Part shown: in pieces, positions 16,242 to 25,552 of the stretch
How the letters are laid out: every line of letters begins with the position of its first letter
Position numbering within the stretch: the stretch's first letter is position 1
Assembly (NCBI RefSeq): GCF_030296915.1
Contig: NZ_AP028031.1
Span: 759,001 to 823,000 of the forward strand
Direction: 5' to 3'
DNA length: 64,000 bases
From: Anaerostipes hadrus ATCC 29173 = JCM 17467
GTDB lineage: Bacteria > Bacillota > Clostridia > Lachnospirales > Lachnospiraceae
Notes under the pieces: generated by a model
What the model saw: the letters and a program-made list of their open reading frames with translations, nothing else
What the model was told of the DNA's origin: nothing
Databases searched by the model: none
Made by a program: the position numbers and the translations under genes

Positions 16242-17531
16242 ATGAAAAACAATGTCAAAAATTTAATCGAATTTATTGATCATAGTCCAAGCTGTTTTCA
16301 TGTGATCGAGAATGCAAGAAAACAGTTTCTGGAATATGGTTTTATGGAATTAAAAGAGAAAGAATATTGGGATCTGGAGGAAGGAAAGAGTTACTTTGTT
16401 ACGAGAAACGGAAGTTCTATCATAGCATTTCATTTGCCAAAGAAGGATTTTCAAGGGTTTCACATCGTGGCAAGCCACAGTGATTCTCCAACATACCGTA
16501 TCAAAGAACAGCCTGAGATGTCCGTAGAGAAACATTATACGAAATTAAATATTGAACGTTATGGTGGAATGATCCCAGAAACATGGTTTGATCGTCCATT
16601 ATCTGTTGCGGGACGTATTATAATAGAAGAAAACGGACAGATCAAAGATCAGTTGGTCAATATTGACAGAGATCTTATGATCATTCCGAATCTTGCAATT
16701 CATATGTCAAGATCTTCAAATGAATCAAAACAGTTAAATCCACAAAAAGATCTCCTGCCATTATGTGGAGGAAATCTTACAAAAGATGGTTTTGAGGAAA
16801 TGATCGCCAAAGAATCAGGCGTTGAGAAAGAAGATATTTTATCTTATGATCTGTTTTTATATAACCGAATGAGAGGAACAACACTAGGAATCAACGAAGA
16901 ATTTGTTGCAGCTCCCAAATTAGACGACCTTGAATGTGCATATTCATCCATCGAAGGAATGTTAAATGCAAAGCTTTCAAAAGATTATGTCACAGTGTGT
17001 GCGGTCTTTGATAATGAAGAAGTCGGAAGCGGTACAAAACAGGGGGCTGGATCAACATTTTTCCCAGAGGTATTAAAAAGGATCAGTTATCTTTGTGGAA
17101 AAAATGAAGAAGAATATTATATGGCGGTGGCAGACAGCTTTATGTTATCTGCAGATAACGCTCATGCAGTTCATCCGAACTATCAGGATAAGACAGACCC
17201 TACGAACCGTCCGTATATCAATGAAGGAATTGTATTAAAATACAATGCATCACAAAAATATACAACCGATGCGAATTCAGCGGCACTCGTAAAATATCTG
17301 TGTAAAAAAGAAAAGATTAAGTGTCAGGTATTCTTTAACCGTTCGGATATGTTAGGAGGTTCAACACTTGGTAATATCCTGACTGGACAGGTGTCGATCA
17401 AGGCAGCAGATATCGGGCTTCCACAGCTATCCATGCATTCAACATACGAAACTGCTGGATGCAAAGATTTAGATGATATGATCACACTGATGGAATCTTT
17501 TTATGAGCTTGGAAAGGAAGTGCAGATTTAA
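16242..17531 (+). CDS. M18 family aminopeptidase
   Basis: The 429-residue protein has the M18 metal site: H in VASHSDSPTYR, D in AAPKLDDLECAY, the catalytic Glu pair in FDNEEVGSGTKQGAG, and a final H in LSMHSTYETAG. Length matches the family (about 430). M18 enzymes are cytoplasmic di-zinc aminopeptidases that remove acidic or neutral N-terminal residues from peptides. The start follows TGGAGGG. The next gene begins on the last base of the stop codon, so the two are coupled. Confidence 0.9.
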   Translation: MKNNVKNLIEFIDHSPSCFHVIENARKQFLEYGFMELKEKEYWDLEEGKSYFVTRNGSSIIAFHLPKKDFQGFHIVASHSDSPTYRIKEQPEMSVEKHYTKLNIERYGGMIPETWFDRPLSVAGRIIIEENGQIKDQLVNIDRDLMIIPNLAIHMSRSSNESKQLNPQKDLLPLCGGNLTKDGFEEMIAKESGVEKEDILSYDLFLYNRMRGTTLGINEEFVAAPKLDDLECAYSSIEGMLNAKLSKDYVTVCAVFDNEEVGSGTKQGAGSTFFPEVLKRISYLCGKNEEEYYMAVADSFMLSADNAHAVHPNYQDKTDPTNRPYINEGIVLKYNASQKYTTDANSAALVKYLCKKEKIKCQVFFNRSDMLGGSTLGNILTGQVSIKAADIGLPQLSMHSTYETAGCKDLDDMITLMESFYELGKEVQI

Positions 17532-18199
17532 TGGAAGAAAAACATTTGCAGATGTCAGAGAGTTTTTTCTTAACAGCAATTCTTGCAATCGTAGGAGGCT
17601 TTCTTGATTCCTACAGTTATTTAATGCGTGGACATGTATTTGCAAATGCACAGACAGGAAATATCGTATTGTTTGGTGTGAATCTTCAAAAGCGGGATTT
17701 TACACAGGCATTTTACTATTTTGTTCCAATTCTTGCATTTGCTGTGGGCGTAATTCTTGTTGAAATCATAAAGTATTTTTATAAGGAAGAACATAAGATT
17801 CATTGGAGACAGAGAATTGTGGCACTTGAGTTTGTGATGATAACGGTTGTTGGATTTATTCCACTGGGACAATATGATGTTGTGGCGAATGTACTGATTT
17901 CTTTTGTATGTTCTATGCAGGTGGAGACATTTCGAAGGGTTCATGGGCATCCATTTGCCAGTACGATGTGTACTGGTAATTTAAGAAGTGGAACAGAAGC
18001 ACTGTGCCAGTACTTTAAAACAGGAGATAAGACATTAAAACAAAAAAGTTTACGATATTATGGAATTATTACTTTTTTCATTATTGGAGCAGTGATCGGA
18101 GGATTTTTAACCGGTCGTGCAGGAGGAAGTTCTATCTTTATCTGTAGTATTTTGCTAGCGATCGCAACGATCTTGATGGCAAAAGAGTTCAGAATCTGA
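17531..18199 (+). CDS. YoaK/DUF1275 family membrane protein
   Basis: This 222-residue membrane protein of the DUF1275 group has about six hydrophobic segments and the conserved GGFLDSYSYLMRGHVFANAQ segment near the N terminus, where family members have a G-x-x-D-A-x-x-Y-x-x-x-x-x-x-F-x-x-x-Q-T-G-N pattern; TGN follows at once. Its role is unknown. The ATG overlaps the peptidase stop by one base. A bidirectional terminator separates it from the facing gene. Confidence 0.8.
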   Translation: MEEKHLQMSESFFLTAILAIVGGFLDSYSYLMRGHVFANAQTGNIVLFGVNLQKRDFTQAFYYFVPILAFAVGVILVEIIKYFYKEEHKIHWRQRIVALEFVMITVVGFIPLGQYDVVANVLISFVCSMQVETFRRVHGHPFASTMCTGNLRSGTEALCQYFKTGDKTLKQKSLRYYGIITFFIIGAVIGGFLTGRAGGSSIFICSILLAIATILMAKEFRI

Positions 18200-18200
18200 T

Positions 18201-18254
18201 AAAAAGACTGATTTTACAAACATTTAACAATGTTTGCGAAATCAGTCTTTTTTC
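18201..18254. terminator. bidirectional terminator
   Basis: AAAAGACTGATTT pairs with AAATCAGTCTTTT (18239-18251), enclosing a second stem CAAACAT/ATGTTTG. U-tracts on both sides let it end the converging yoaK-like and HD genes. Confidence 0.88.
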
Positions 18255-18261
18255 TTTTTTG

Positions 18262-18804
18262 TTACTCTTCAGGGAAAACTTCATTTACAAGTTGACAGTA
18301 TTCCTCATACTCATGAAATTCTGAAAGATCAGCAAAACCTTCGATCATTCCACGATAATACCAACTCTGCATCTTCTTATCCTTCATATTGAATCTCTCC
18401 CATAACTCTTCGCCAAGGATGTTATAATCCCGATAAAGTGCACGGATGTTAGCAAGCTTGTCACCAAGGGCGATGATCTTAGCGTTGCGGGATGCACGGT
18501 TCTTTAAGAAATCGATCGTATGGCCTTTTCTCTCAACCCATGTCTTACTCTTATCTTCACTTTCCTGATAGACATAAGAAGCAACGATATCACCGAATTC
18601 ACGACGGATGTCATCTATCGAGATTCCGTCACAATCTTCAACAACATCATGAAGGACAGCGGCACAAAGCATATCCTGATCGAGAGTCATAGCGGCAACG
18701 ATGGCAGCAACTTCCATAGGGTGGATGATAAAAGGAAGATTGGTGCCTTTTCTTGTCTGACCGTTGTGGGCATTTGTTGCGTAGATAACGGCTTTTTCAA
18801 ACAT
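18262..18804 (-). CDS. HD-domain phosphohydrolase, SpoT/MESH1-like
   Basis: The 180-residue protein consists of one HD domain: H in GQTRKGTNLPFIIHPMEV, the HD doublet in AAVLHDVVED and D in ALGDKLANIR. These are the Mn ligands of the SpoT hydrolase domain. The order and the RKG-x-P-(F/Y)-I-x-H-P motif match small stand-alone (p)ppGpp hydrolases of the MESH1 kind. No synthetase or TGS domain is present. A small alarmone synthetase is encoded elsewhere in the window (30483), so a hydrolytic counterpart makes sense, but nucleotide specificity is an inference. It is followed by the bidirectional terminator. Confidence 0.75.
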   Translation of the reverse strand: MFEKAVIYATNAHNGQTRKGTNLPFIIHPMEVAAIVAAMTLDQDMLCAAVLHDVVEDCDGISIDDIRREFGDIVASYVYQESEDKSKTWVERKGHTIDFLKNRASRNAKIIALGDKLANIRALYRDYNILGEELWERFNMKDKKMQSWYYRGMIEGFADLSEFHEYEEYCQLVNEVFPEE

Positions 18805-18941
18805 TGGAAAACTCCTTTATTAAAATAAGTTAGTGTAAAATAATTGTTAAGATAATCATAAAGCATTTTTTTTTGGTATTCAAGTAGGAAATCCAAGAAA
18901 ATAGAGAGGAAAATACTTTGTCACTTTAAAGCGTGTCAGTG

Positions 18942-18970
18942 TTGACTTTTTAAATACAGGAAGTTAAAAT
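18942..18970 (+). promoter_or_regulatory. tyrA-aroA promoter
   Basis: TTGACT (18942-18947), a 17-bp spacer and TAAAAT (18965-18970) lie 69 bases before tyrA. Confidence 0.7.
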
Positions 18971-19038
18971 AAAAACTAAGTGTGATCAAAGAATGAGAAG
19001 ATTTTGTGATCACCGCAAGAAAAAAGGAGAGTAAAACA

Positions 19039-20145
19039 ATGACAGACAGCAATTTTACGATCGGATTTATCGGTTTAGGATTGATCGGTGGATCCATTGC
19101 GAAGGGAATAAGAAGAGTTTTTCCAAACTATACACTCATTGGAATGGATGAAAACCCGGATACGATCAAAAGTGTATTGGAGGATGGAATCATTGATTCA
19201 ATTGCTACAGACTGCAAAACAGATTTTGCGGAATGCAACTATGTATTTTTGTGTGCACCGGTTCAATATAATGTAATGTATCTAAAAGATCTGAAAGGAT
19301 CGATTAATAAAAATTGTATTTTAACAGATGTAGGAAGTGTAAAGGAAGAGATTCACTTAAAGATTGAAGAATTAGGAATGGAAGAATACTTTATCGGAGG
19401 ACATCCGATGGTAGGATCAGAGAAGGCAGGTTTTTCTTTCAGTTCTGACAGATTAGTTGAGAATGCTTACTATTTTATCACGCCAACGAAGAAAGTCAGC
19501 GAACAAAGAGTGAAAGATTTTACAAACTTCATTGAAGAATTAGGAGCATTAACGATCATTCTGGATTATAAGCAGCATGATGCCTATACTGCAGCGATCA
19601 GTCATGTACCACATATCATGGCAGCAGAACTGGTACATATCGTAAGTAATATGGATACAGATGATGGAATTTTAAAACAGTTAGCTGCAGGTGGTTTTAA
19701 AGATATCACAAGAATCGCATCTTCATCTCCAGTCGTATGGGAACAGATTTCTTTATCAAATAAGAAGAATATCAAAGAATTACTGCAAAAAGCACAGAAT
19801 CATTTAGGCTATGTGATCGCAGCACTTGATATGGAAGACAGAGAATATTTGAATAATTATTTTAAACAGGCAGGAGAATATAGAGATTCTGTGCCAGACA
19901 GTGCGGTTGGTCTGATCCAGAAATCTTACGAGATCTTTATTGATATTCCAGATGAACCAGGAACGATCGCAACAACGACAACCTTGCTTGCTTTGAATCA
20001 TGTAAGTATCAAGAATATTGGAATCATTCACAACCGTGAATTCGAAGAGGGTGTTTTAAAGATCATGTTATATGATGATGAATCAGCAAAGAAGGCGACA
20101 AAAATCTTAAGAGATAAAAACTACACAGTATACGAGAGGAAATAA
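19039..20145 (+). CDS. tyrA: prephenate dehydrogenase with C-terminal ACT domain
   Basis: The 368-residue enzyme starts at ATG 19039 behind AAAAAGGAG. It has an NAD(P)-binding loop GFIGLGLIGGS (residues 9-19), the substrate-binding GGHPMVGSEKAG segment and the conserved SHVPHIMAAEL with its catalytic-region histidines. The last 75 residues (IDIPDEPGTIATTTTLL onward) form an ACT domain, which in relatives mediates tyrosine feedback. It converts prephenate to 4-hydroxyphenylpyruvate in tyrosine synthesis. aroA follows after 4 bases, so the shikimate and tyrosine steps share a transcript. Confidence 0.92.
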   Translation: MTDSNFTIGFIGLGLIGGSIAKGIRRVFPNYTLIGMDENPDTIKSVLEDGIIDSIATDCKTDFAECNYVFLCAPVQYNVMYLKDLKGSINKNCILTDVGSVKEEIHLKIEELGMEEYFIGGHPMVGSEKAGFSFSSDRLVENAYYFITPTKKVSEQRVKDFTNFIEELGALTIILDYKQHDAYTAAISHVPHIMAAELVHIVSNMDTDDGILKQLAAGGFKDITRIASSSPVVWEQISLSNKKNIKELLQKAQNHLGYVIAALDMEDREYLNNYFKQAGEYRDSVPDSAVGLIQKSYEIFIDIPDEPGTIATTTTLLALNHVSIKNIGIIHNREFEEGVLKIMLYDDESAKKATKILRDKNYTVYERK

Positions 20146-20149
20146 AAAC

Positions 20150-21424
20150 ATGAAATTAACAAAAAGTGCGGGACTTAGAGGAGAATTATCAATTCCAGGA
20201 GACAAATCGATCAGTCATAGAGCAGTTATGTTTGGATCTTTAGCAAAAGGAACAACACATATCAGCAATTTTTTATCAGGAGCAGACTGTCTGTCAACGA
20301 TCGATTGTTTTCGTAAGATGGGTGTTTTGATCGAACAGAATGGAACGAACGTCACTGTTCATGGAAATGGACTTCATGGCTTAAAGGCACCAAGTGAGAC
20401 ATTAGATGTAGGAAATAGCGGAACAACAACAAGATTGATCTCAGGAATCCTGGCAGGTCAGGATTTTGAAACTGTATTATCTGGAGATGCATCTTTAAAT
20501 AAACGTCCAATGGGAAGGATCATCAAACCATTAGAACAGATGGGTGCAAAGATCACAAGTGTGAATGGAAATGGATGTGCACCATTGAAGATTGAAGGAA
20601 CAAAATTAAATGCAACACATTATGATTCTCCAGTTGCATCTGCACAGGTAAAATCCTGTGTGTTATTAGCAGGATTATATGCAGATGGCAAGACAAGTGT
20701 GACAGAACCAGCATTATCAAGAAATCATACAGAATTAATGCTTCGTTCTTTTGGAGTGAAAGTAGAATCACATGATACAACAGCGACGATCACACCTCCA
20801 GAAGAGATGATCGCAACAGATATCGTGGTTCCAGGAGATATTTCTTCAGCAACTTTCTTTATCGTGGCAGGACTGATCACACCAAATTCATGTATCCGTT
20901 TAAAAAATGTTGGAATCAATCCAACAAGAGATGGAATCCTGCGTGTATGTAAAGATATGGGAGCTGATGTTACATTAGAAAATGTGATCGATAATGGGGG
21001 AGAGCCAACAGCAGATATCGTTGTAAAGACAAGCAAATTAAAAGGAACGGTGATTGGTGGAGAAGTCATTCCAACATTGATCGATGAGATTCCAGTTATT
21101 GCACTGTTAGCAGCATTTGCAGAAGGTGAGACAGTGATCAAAGACGCGGCAGAGTTGAAGGTAAAAGAGTCTGATCGAATTGCATTAACGGTTGATAATC
21201 TTGTGAAAATGGGTGTTGATGCAACAGCGACAGACGATGGAATGATCATCAAAGGCGGTAATCCATTACATGGAGCAAGCATCAATTGTAAATACGACCA
21301 TCGAATCGCTATGACATTTTCGATTGCAGGAATCAATGCAGAAGGAGAAACTGTGATCGAAGATTCAGAATGTGTAGATGTGTCTTATCCAACATTTTAT
21401 GAACAGTTAAATTCATTGCAATAA
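20150..21424 (+). CDS. aroA: 5-enolpyruvylshikimate-3-phosphate synthase
   Basis: The 424-residue protein has the EPSP synthase hallmarks: GDKSISHRAVM near the N terminus, GNSGTTTRLISG, SAQVKSCVLLAGLYA, LIDEIPVIALLAAFAEG with the catalytic Asp, and LKVKESDRIA. It joins shikimate-3-phosphate to phosphoenolpyruvate in the cytoplasm. The length is normal for the bacterial enzyme. It lies immediately after tyrA. The AGGAAATAAAAAC before the ATG is a modest ribosome site within the tyrA end, consistent with coupling. Confidence 0.95.
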   Translation: MKLTKSAGLRGELSIPGDKSISHRAVMFGSLAKGTTHISNFLSGADCLSTIDCFRKMGVLIEQNGTNVTVHGNGLHGLKAPSETLDVGNSGTTTRLISGILAGQDFETVLSGDASLNKRPMGRIIKPLEQMGAKITSVNGNGCAPLKIEGTKLNATHYDSPVASAQVKSCVLLAGLYADGKTSVTEPALSRNHTELMLRSFGVKVESHDTTATITPPEEMIATDIVVPGDISSATFFIVAGLITPNSCIRLKNVGINPTRDGILRVCKDMGADVTLENVIDNGGEPTADIVVKTSKLKGTVIGGEVIPTLIDEIPVIALLAAFAEGETVIKDAAELKVKESDRIALTVDNLVKMGVDATATDDGMIIKGGNPLHGASINCKYDHRIAMTFSIAGINAEGETVIEDSECVDVSYPTFYEQLNSLQ

Positions 21425-21464
21425 ATAAAATGCTATGATAAGAGTTTATAAGGAGTAGATAACA

Positions 21465-22238
21465 ATGGAAAAGAAATATTTCTTTTTTGATATTGACGGA
21501 ACATTGACAGATAGATCGACAGGGAAGATCGTGCCAAGTGCCAGAGAGGCGTTGGATCGTTTAGAAGCAAATGGACATTTTGTTGCGATTGCAACTGGAA
21601 GAGCACATTACAAAGCACGTAAATTCACAGAAGCCAATGGGTTTAAAAATATGGTCTGTTGTGGAGGCAATGGCTGTGTGATCAACAATGAATTAGTGGA
21701 AAATATTCCTTTGGATAAAGAAGGGTGTTTACAGATCATTCATCAGTCAGAAGAATTAGGGTATGGATGGTGTGTAGCTCTTGATGATACGAAAGATGTC
21801 TATATGACAGACGATAAATTTCTAAGACAGGTTGGAAAGAGAAAAGAACCAACCAGATATATCATCGATGATATGTTAGATATTGACAGTGTTGACGCGA
21901 TTTACAAGATTTATGTAGCTATTCCAAAAGAGGAAGAAGAGAAACTTACAAAGAAAGAGTTGATCGGGCATTTGAGATTTGAACCAGAATATTTAATGTT
22001 CCAGCCAGATAATAAACGTGGTGGTATTGTGAAGATGATGGAATATCTTGGCGCAGATATTAAAAATGTGGTTGTATTCGGGGACGATTACAATGATATG
22101 GATATGTTCTGTAAAGACTGGTTTTCCATTGCTATGGGAAATGGATGCCAGGATTTAAAAGATATGGCAAGTTATGTGACCGATACAAATGTCAATGACG
22201 GTATTAAGAAAGCATGTGAACATTTTGAATGGATTTAA
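21465..22238 (+). CDS. Cof-type HAD phosphatase
   Basis: The 257-residue hydrolase has HAD motif I FFDIDGTLTD (residues 6-15, with two catalytic Asp), motif II IATGRA, a type IIB cap in the middle, and the final motif VVFGDDYNDMDMF. Such enzymes dephosphorylate small metabolites such as sugar phosphates or flavin intermediates; the substrate cannot be told. TAAGGAG precedes the ATG. It lies 40 bases after aroA and may be cotranscribed. Confidence 0.85.
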   Translation: MEKKYFFFDIDGTLTDRSTGKIVPSAREALDRLEANGHFVAIATGRAHYKARKFTEANGFKNMVCCGGNGCVINNELVENIPLDKEGCLQIIHQSEELGYGWCVALDDTKDVYMTDDKFLRQVGKRKEPTRYIIDDMLDIDSVDAIYKIYVAIPKEEEEKLTKKELIGHLRFEPEYLMFQPDNKRGGIVKMMEYLGADIKNVVVFGDDYNDMDMFCKDWFSIAMGNGCQDLKDMASYVTDTNVNDGIKKACEHFEWI

Positions 22239-22278
22239 TAAAGTAAAACAGCAGACAGAAGATACATCGGAGGGAAAT

Positions 22279-23631
22279 ATGAAACATTTAAAATTAGGGA
22301 AGATACAATGGATCGCATTATTGGTTGTCAGTGCAATGTTTGTGAATTTATGCAGCCATATGGTATTGGCAGCAGCAAGAGATGGAAATGATCCGGCACA
22401 GGGAACAACGGCAGAAGCAACAACAGCTTCAGAAGCGACAACAGAAGCAACAACAGCTTCAGAAGCGACAACAGAAACTACAACGGAACAGCAGGAAGAG
22501 ACACAGTCTATGGGAGAATATAAAGCATTCTGGTTTTCTTTCTACGATTATGACTCTTATCGTGCAAAATATAAAAAGAGAACGGCAGCAAATTTCCGTA
22601 CCTACTTTACAGGTGTTGTCAAAAAAGGAAAGAGTCTTGGAATGAATCGCGTGATCGTGCAAGTAAGACCATTTGGAGATGCCATTTATAAGTCAAAGTA
22701 TTTCCCTTGGTCCAAATATATTTCTGGAAAACAGGGAAGAAATCCAGGATTTGACCCATTAAAGATCATGGTAGAAGTTGCACATGACAATGACATGAAG
22801 ATCGAGGCATGGGTAAATCCATATCGTGTAACAACAGGTTCTACGAATTATAAGAAACTTGCAAAGAATAATCAGGCAAGAAAATGGCATGCCAAGAAGT
22901 CTACAAGAAGAAATGTATTATCTTATGGTGGAAGTTTGTATTACAACCCATCCAAAAAAGCGGTCAGAACACTGATCACAAATGGAGTGAAAGAAATCGT
23001 ACAAAATTATGATGTCGATGGAATTCATATGGATGATTATTTCTATCCATCTTTTACAAAACGTAATGTCAAAAAGGCATTTGATGCAAAAGAATATAAG
23101 AAATCTTCTTATAAGAAGAAAAAGAAAAGTATCTATACTTACCGTCGCGCACAGGTAAATACTCTTGTGATACAGATGAAAAAAGCAGTAAAAAGTGTAG
23201 ATCCAAATGTAACATATGGTATCAGTCCAGCAGGAAATATTGACAATCTGACAAGTAAATATTCATATTATGTAGATATCTATAAATGGCTAAATTCTAC
23301 AGAGTATGTTGATTATATCTGCCCACAGGTATACTGGGGATTTAAACATCCAACTGCAAAATTTAATAAAGTCACAGATCGTTGGATCAAGGCAGCAAAG
23401 AGTAAGAAAGTTAAACTTTATATTGGAATCGCAGTATATCGTGCGGGACATAATGTTGGCCAGAATCGTGCAGAACGAAAAGAATGGAAGAGTGATACAA
23501 AAGTCTTGAAGAAACAGGTCCAGTATGCAAGAGAGAAACATGTGGATGGATTTGCATTCTTTGACTATCAGGATCTAAAGAGCAAGACAAGTGCCAAAGC
23601 AGTCAATCAGCTCAAAACAGTTTTAAAATAA
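22279..23631 (+). CDS. secreted glycosyl-hydrolase-like protein (GH10-like/DUF187)
   Basis: ATG 22279 behind TCGGAGGG encodes 450 residues. A signal peptide (to about residue 34, VLAAA) is followed by a low-complexity Thr/Glu/Ala linker of about 38 residues and a TIM-barrel domain beginning at YKAFWFSFYDYDS. The barrel contains MNRVIVQVRPFGDAIYKSKYFPWS and VDGIHMDDYFYP, both typical of the GH10-like family (FenI/YngK type). These are extracellular or wall-attached proteins thought to act on peptidoglycan or glycans. The upstream in-frame start at 22189 lies inside the HAD gene and lacks a ribosome site. Confidence 0.8.
   Translation: MKHLKLGKIQWIALLVVSAMFVNLCSHMVLAAARDGNDPAQGTTAEATTASEATTEATTASEATTETTTEQQEETQSMGEYKAFWFSFYDYDSYRAKYKKRTAANFRTYFTGVVKKGKSLGMNRVIVQVRPFGDAIYKSKYFPWSKYISGKQGRNPGFDPLKIMVEVAHDNDMKIEAWVNPYRVTTGSTNYKKLAKNNQARKWHAKKSTRRNVLSYGGSLYYNPSKKAVRTLITNGVKEIVQNYDVDGIHMDDYFYPSFTKRNVKKAFDAKEYKKSSYKKKKKSIYTYRRAQVNTLVIQMKKAVKSVDPNVTYGISPAGNIDNLTSKYSYYVDIYKWLNSTEYVDYICPQVYWGFKHPTAKFNKVTDRWIKAAKSKKVKLYIGIAVYRAGHNVGQNRAERKEWKSDTKVLKKQVQYAREKHVDGFAFFDYQDLKSKTSAKAVNQLKTVLK
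22412..22471 (+). repeat. 30-bp tandem repeat in the linker of the secreted protein
   Basis: Two exact 30-bp copies (22412-22441, 22442-22471, each starting CAGAAGCAACAACAGCTTCA) encode repeated Thr/Glu/Ala-rich linker units; a partial third follows. Copy number of such a linker can vary by slippage. Confidence 0.85.
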
Positions 23632-23647
23632 ACAGGAAATAAATATT

Positions 23648-23690
23648 GCAGAGATCATTGCATAGAGATATGTGATGGTCTCTTTTTAGT
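23648..23690 (+). terminator. terminator of the secreted hydrolase gene
   Basis: AGAGATCAT (23650-23658) pairs with ATGGTCTCT (23675-23683) and is followed by TTTTT. Confidence 0.78.
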
Positions 23691-23743
23691 TACAGCAGAT
23701 TTCTTTTAATGTAAATTACACTATATAAGAAATCTACAGCGAG

Positions 23744-23786
23744 TTGACATAATATGAAAAATATAATATTATATGGCATATAATAT
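23744..23786 (+). promoter_or_regulatory. padR operon promoter with perfect inverted-repeat operator
   Basis: TTGACA (23744-23749), a 17-bp spacer and TATTAT (23767-23772) are overlapped by ATATTATATG-G-CATATAATAT (23766-23786), a perfect 10-1-10 dyad covering the -10 box. PadR-type repressors usually bind dyads of the ATAT/ATAT kind in their own promoter, so autoregulation is likely. Confidence 0.8.
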
Positions 23787-23803
23787 GAGTAAGGAGGATG
23801 CCA

Positions 23804-24127
23804 ATGGTTTTTAATACAGGAGCTGCGCTGTTAGATGCGGTAGTTCTGGCTGTCGTATCAAGAGAAGAAGAAGGTACGTATGGATATAAGATCACACAGG
23901 ATGTAAGAGAAGTGTTAGAAGTATCAGAATCTACATTATATCCAGTATTAAGGAGACTTAAGAAGGATGGCTGCCTGGAAGTTTATGATAAGCAATACGG
24001 CGGCAGAAACCGCAGATATTATAAGATCACGTCTGTGGGAATAGCACAGCTTTCGTTATATAAAGAAGAATGGAAACAATATTCCCAGAGAATATCTGGA
24101 ATTTTTGAAGGAGGAGAGAGAGTATGA
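23804..24127 (+). CDS. PadR-family transcriptional regulator
   Basis: The 107-residue winged-helix protein has the PadR motif ESTLYPVLRRLKKDGCLEVYDKQYGGRNRRYYKIT. AAGGAGG lies six bases before ATG 23804. An ATG at 23798 touches the ribosome site and is less likely. It heads a four-gene operon with a HAAS/DUF1700 protein, a DUF4097 protein and PspC. This set is widespread in Firmicutes and is thought to sense or manage the cell envelope. The perfect dyad over its promoter suggests that it represses its own operon until an unknown signal arrives. Confidence 0.88.
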   Translation: MVFNTGAALLDAVVLAVVSREEEGTYGYKITQDVREVLEVSESTLYPVLRRLKKDGCLEVYDKQYGGRNRRYYKITSVGIAQLSLYKEEWKQYSQRISGIFEGGERV

Positions 24128-24783
24128 ACCGGGAGGAGTACTTAAAGAGATTATCTTTTTTACTAAAAGATCTTCCAGAAGAAGAAATTGAAGATGCGAT
24201 CGCATATTATGAAGATTATTTTGAGGAAGCAGGAGAAGAGAAAGAAGAACAGGTGATCAAGGAACTTGGTTCCCCAGAGAAGATCGCGAAGATGATCCGT
24301 GATTCTGTACAGGAAAATCAGGCAAGCAGTGAGTATACAGAAGAAGGATATAGACAGGAAACTTACGAAGATTACCAGCAGATGAGTAGAAAAGACTCAC
24401 AAAAGGAAGCCAAACAGGGCAGCAGATGGCATATGAAGGGAAGAAGAAACCGGAATATCATTTTGATGATCTTAATTCTTGTCTTTGTGGGAAGCTGGCT
24501 GATTCCTGGTATTTTTGGCATTGTGATTGGAATTGCAGGAGGAATTTTTGGCAGTTGTGCGGGATTGTTGTTTGGAGGACTTGGACTGGTCGGTGCTGGA
24601 ATTTATAAGATGTTTACGACAGTTCCATATGGTTTATTGTTGATGGGCGGCGGTTTTCTGATGATCGCTGGTGGGATTTTATTATTATGGTCCCTTGTAT
24701 GGATCTGTGCAAATGCTATTCCATGGATCATTGCAAAGATCCGTGAATTTTGGAACAGGAATTTTGGGAGAGGATGTGAATAA
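24124..24783 (+). CDS. HAAS (DUF1700) domain membrane protein
   Basis: The 219-residue protein begins with a HAAS domain (EEYLKRLSFLLKDLPEEEIEDAIAYY, residues 3-28, then VIKELGSPEKIAKMI), an alpha-helical module typically paired with PadR regulators. A polar Gln/Lys-rich linker (80-110) and three hydrophobic segments (about 115-135, 140-160, 170-195) rich in Gly follow. It overlaps padR by ATGA. The family probably links the membrane to PadR, but how is not known. Confidence 0.8.
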   Translation: MNREEYLKRLSFLLKDLPEEEIEDAIAYYEDYFEEAGEEKEEQVIKELGSPEKIAKMIRDSVQENQASSEYTEEGYRQETYEDYQQMSRKDSQKEAKQGSRWHMKGRRNRNIILMILILVFVGSWLIPGIFGIVIGIAGGIFGSCAGLLFGGLGLVGAGIYKMFTTVPYGLLLMGGGFLMIAGGILLLWSLVWICANAIPWIIAKIREFWNRNFGRGCE

Positions 24784-24785
24784 GT

Positions 24786-25520
24786 TTGAAGACATTTAAG
24801 AAAGTATGCATGATATTAATATCAGTAACGGCTGTTGCAGGGATCGGATGCATCATAGCAGCATTTGTTATGGGTGCAGATCCAAGACAGATTCGAAATT
24901 ATGCAGAAGGAAAGACAAGCGGTAAATTACAGACAGAGGAACGAAATATAAGAGCAGATCAGATCCGGAAATTAAATATTGATATTGGAAGTGGAGATGT
25001 GAAGCTACAAAATGGGAATCAGGATCGTCTGATCATAAAGAAAAAAGGAAGCTGGGAGCCAGTGATATTAAAGTCAGATGGAGAGATTGAAATCAAGCAG
25101 AAGAGCAGACATTTTAAATTGTTTTGGTTTCAATCAAATGATGAGATCACAGTTATTCTGCCCAAAGGTGTTACCTTTGAGAAAGTTTCCATGGATTGTG
25201 GCAATGGAGACATTGCATCAGATTCTTTGAATATCACAGACGAACTTGACATAGACTGTGGCAGTGGAGATATTGATCTGTCAACGATCACAGCACCAAA
25301 GACAGAGATTGATCTGGGTTCTGGAGATGTCACATTGATAATGGCAGGAACAGAAAAAGATTATAACTATAATATAGATTGTGGAAATGGAGATGTTAAG
25401 ATTGGAGATATACTTTTCGAAGATGATCTAAAAAAACGAAATATCAATGCATTAAGATGGATTAATATAGATTGTGGAAGTGGAGATCTTACGATCGATT
25501 TCGATAATACAATATTGTAA
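24786..25520 (+). CDS. DUF4097 beta-repeat protein with N-terminal membrane anchor
   Basis: The start is TTG at 24786, two bases after the previous stop. The 244-residue product has an N-terminal hydrophobic helix (residues 6-28) followed by an outer domain with six repeats of the form D-x-G-(S/N)-G-D (IGSGDVKL, CGNGDIAS, CGSGDIDL, LGSGDVTL, CGNGDVKI, CGSGDLTI) spaced about 20-30 residues. These are the turns of the right-handed beta-helix of DUF4097/LiaG-like proteins. It is expected at the outer face of the membrane as part of the envelope operon. Confidence 0.8.
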   Translation: MKTFKKVCMILISVTAVAGIGCIIAAFVMGADPRQIRNYAEGKTSGKLQTEERNIRADQIRKLNIDIGSGDVKLQNGNQDRLIIKKKGSWEPVILKSDGEIEIKQKSRHFKLFWFQSNDEITVILPKGVTFEKVSMDCGNGDIASDSLNITDELDIDCGSGDIDLSTITAPKTEIDLGSGDVTLIMAGTEKDYNYNIDCGNGDVKIGDILFEDDLKKRNINALRWINIDCGSGDLTIDFDNTIL

Positions 25521-25552
25521 AACAAAGTAACAGATAGATGGAGGGAAAGGAA

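Noticed and set aside
22412..22471. Possible CRISPR or other repeat array
   Set aside because: The two 30-bp copies are directly adjacent without spacers and lie in frame within the Thr/Glu linker of a secreted protein; no cas genes are in the window.
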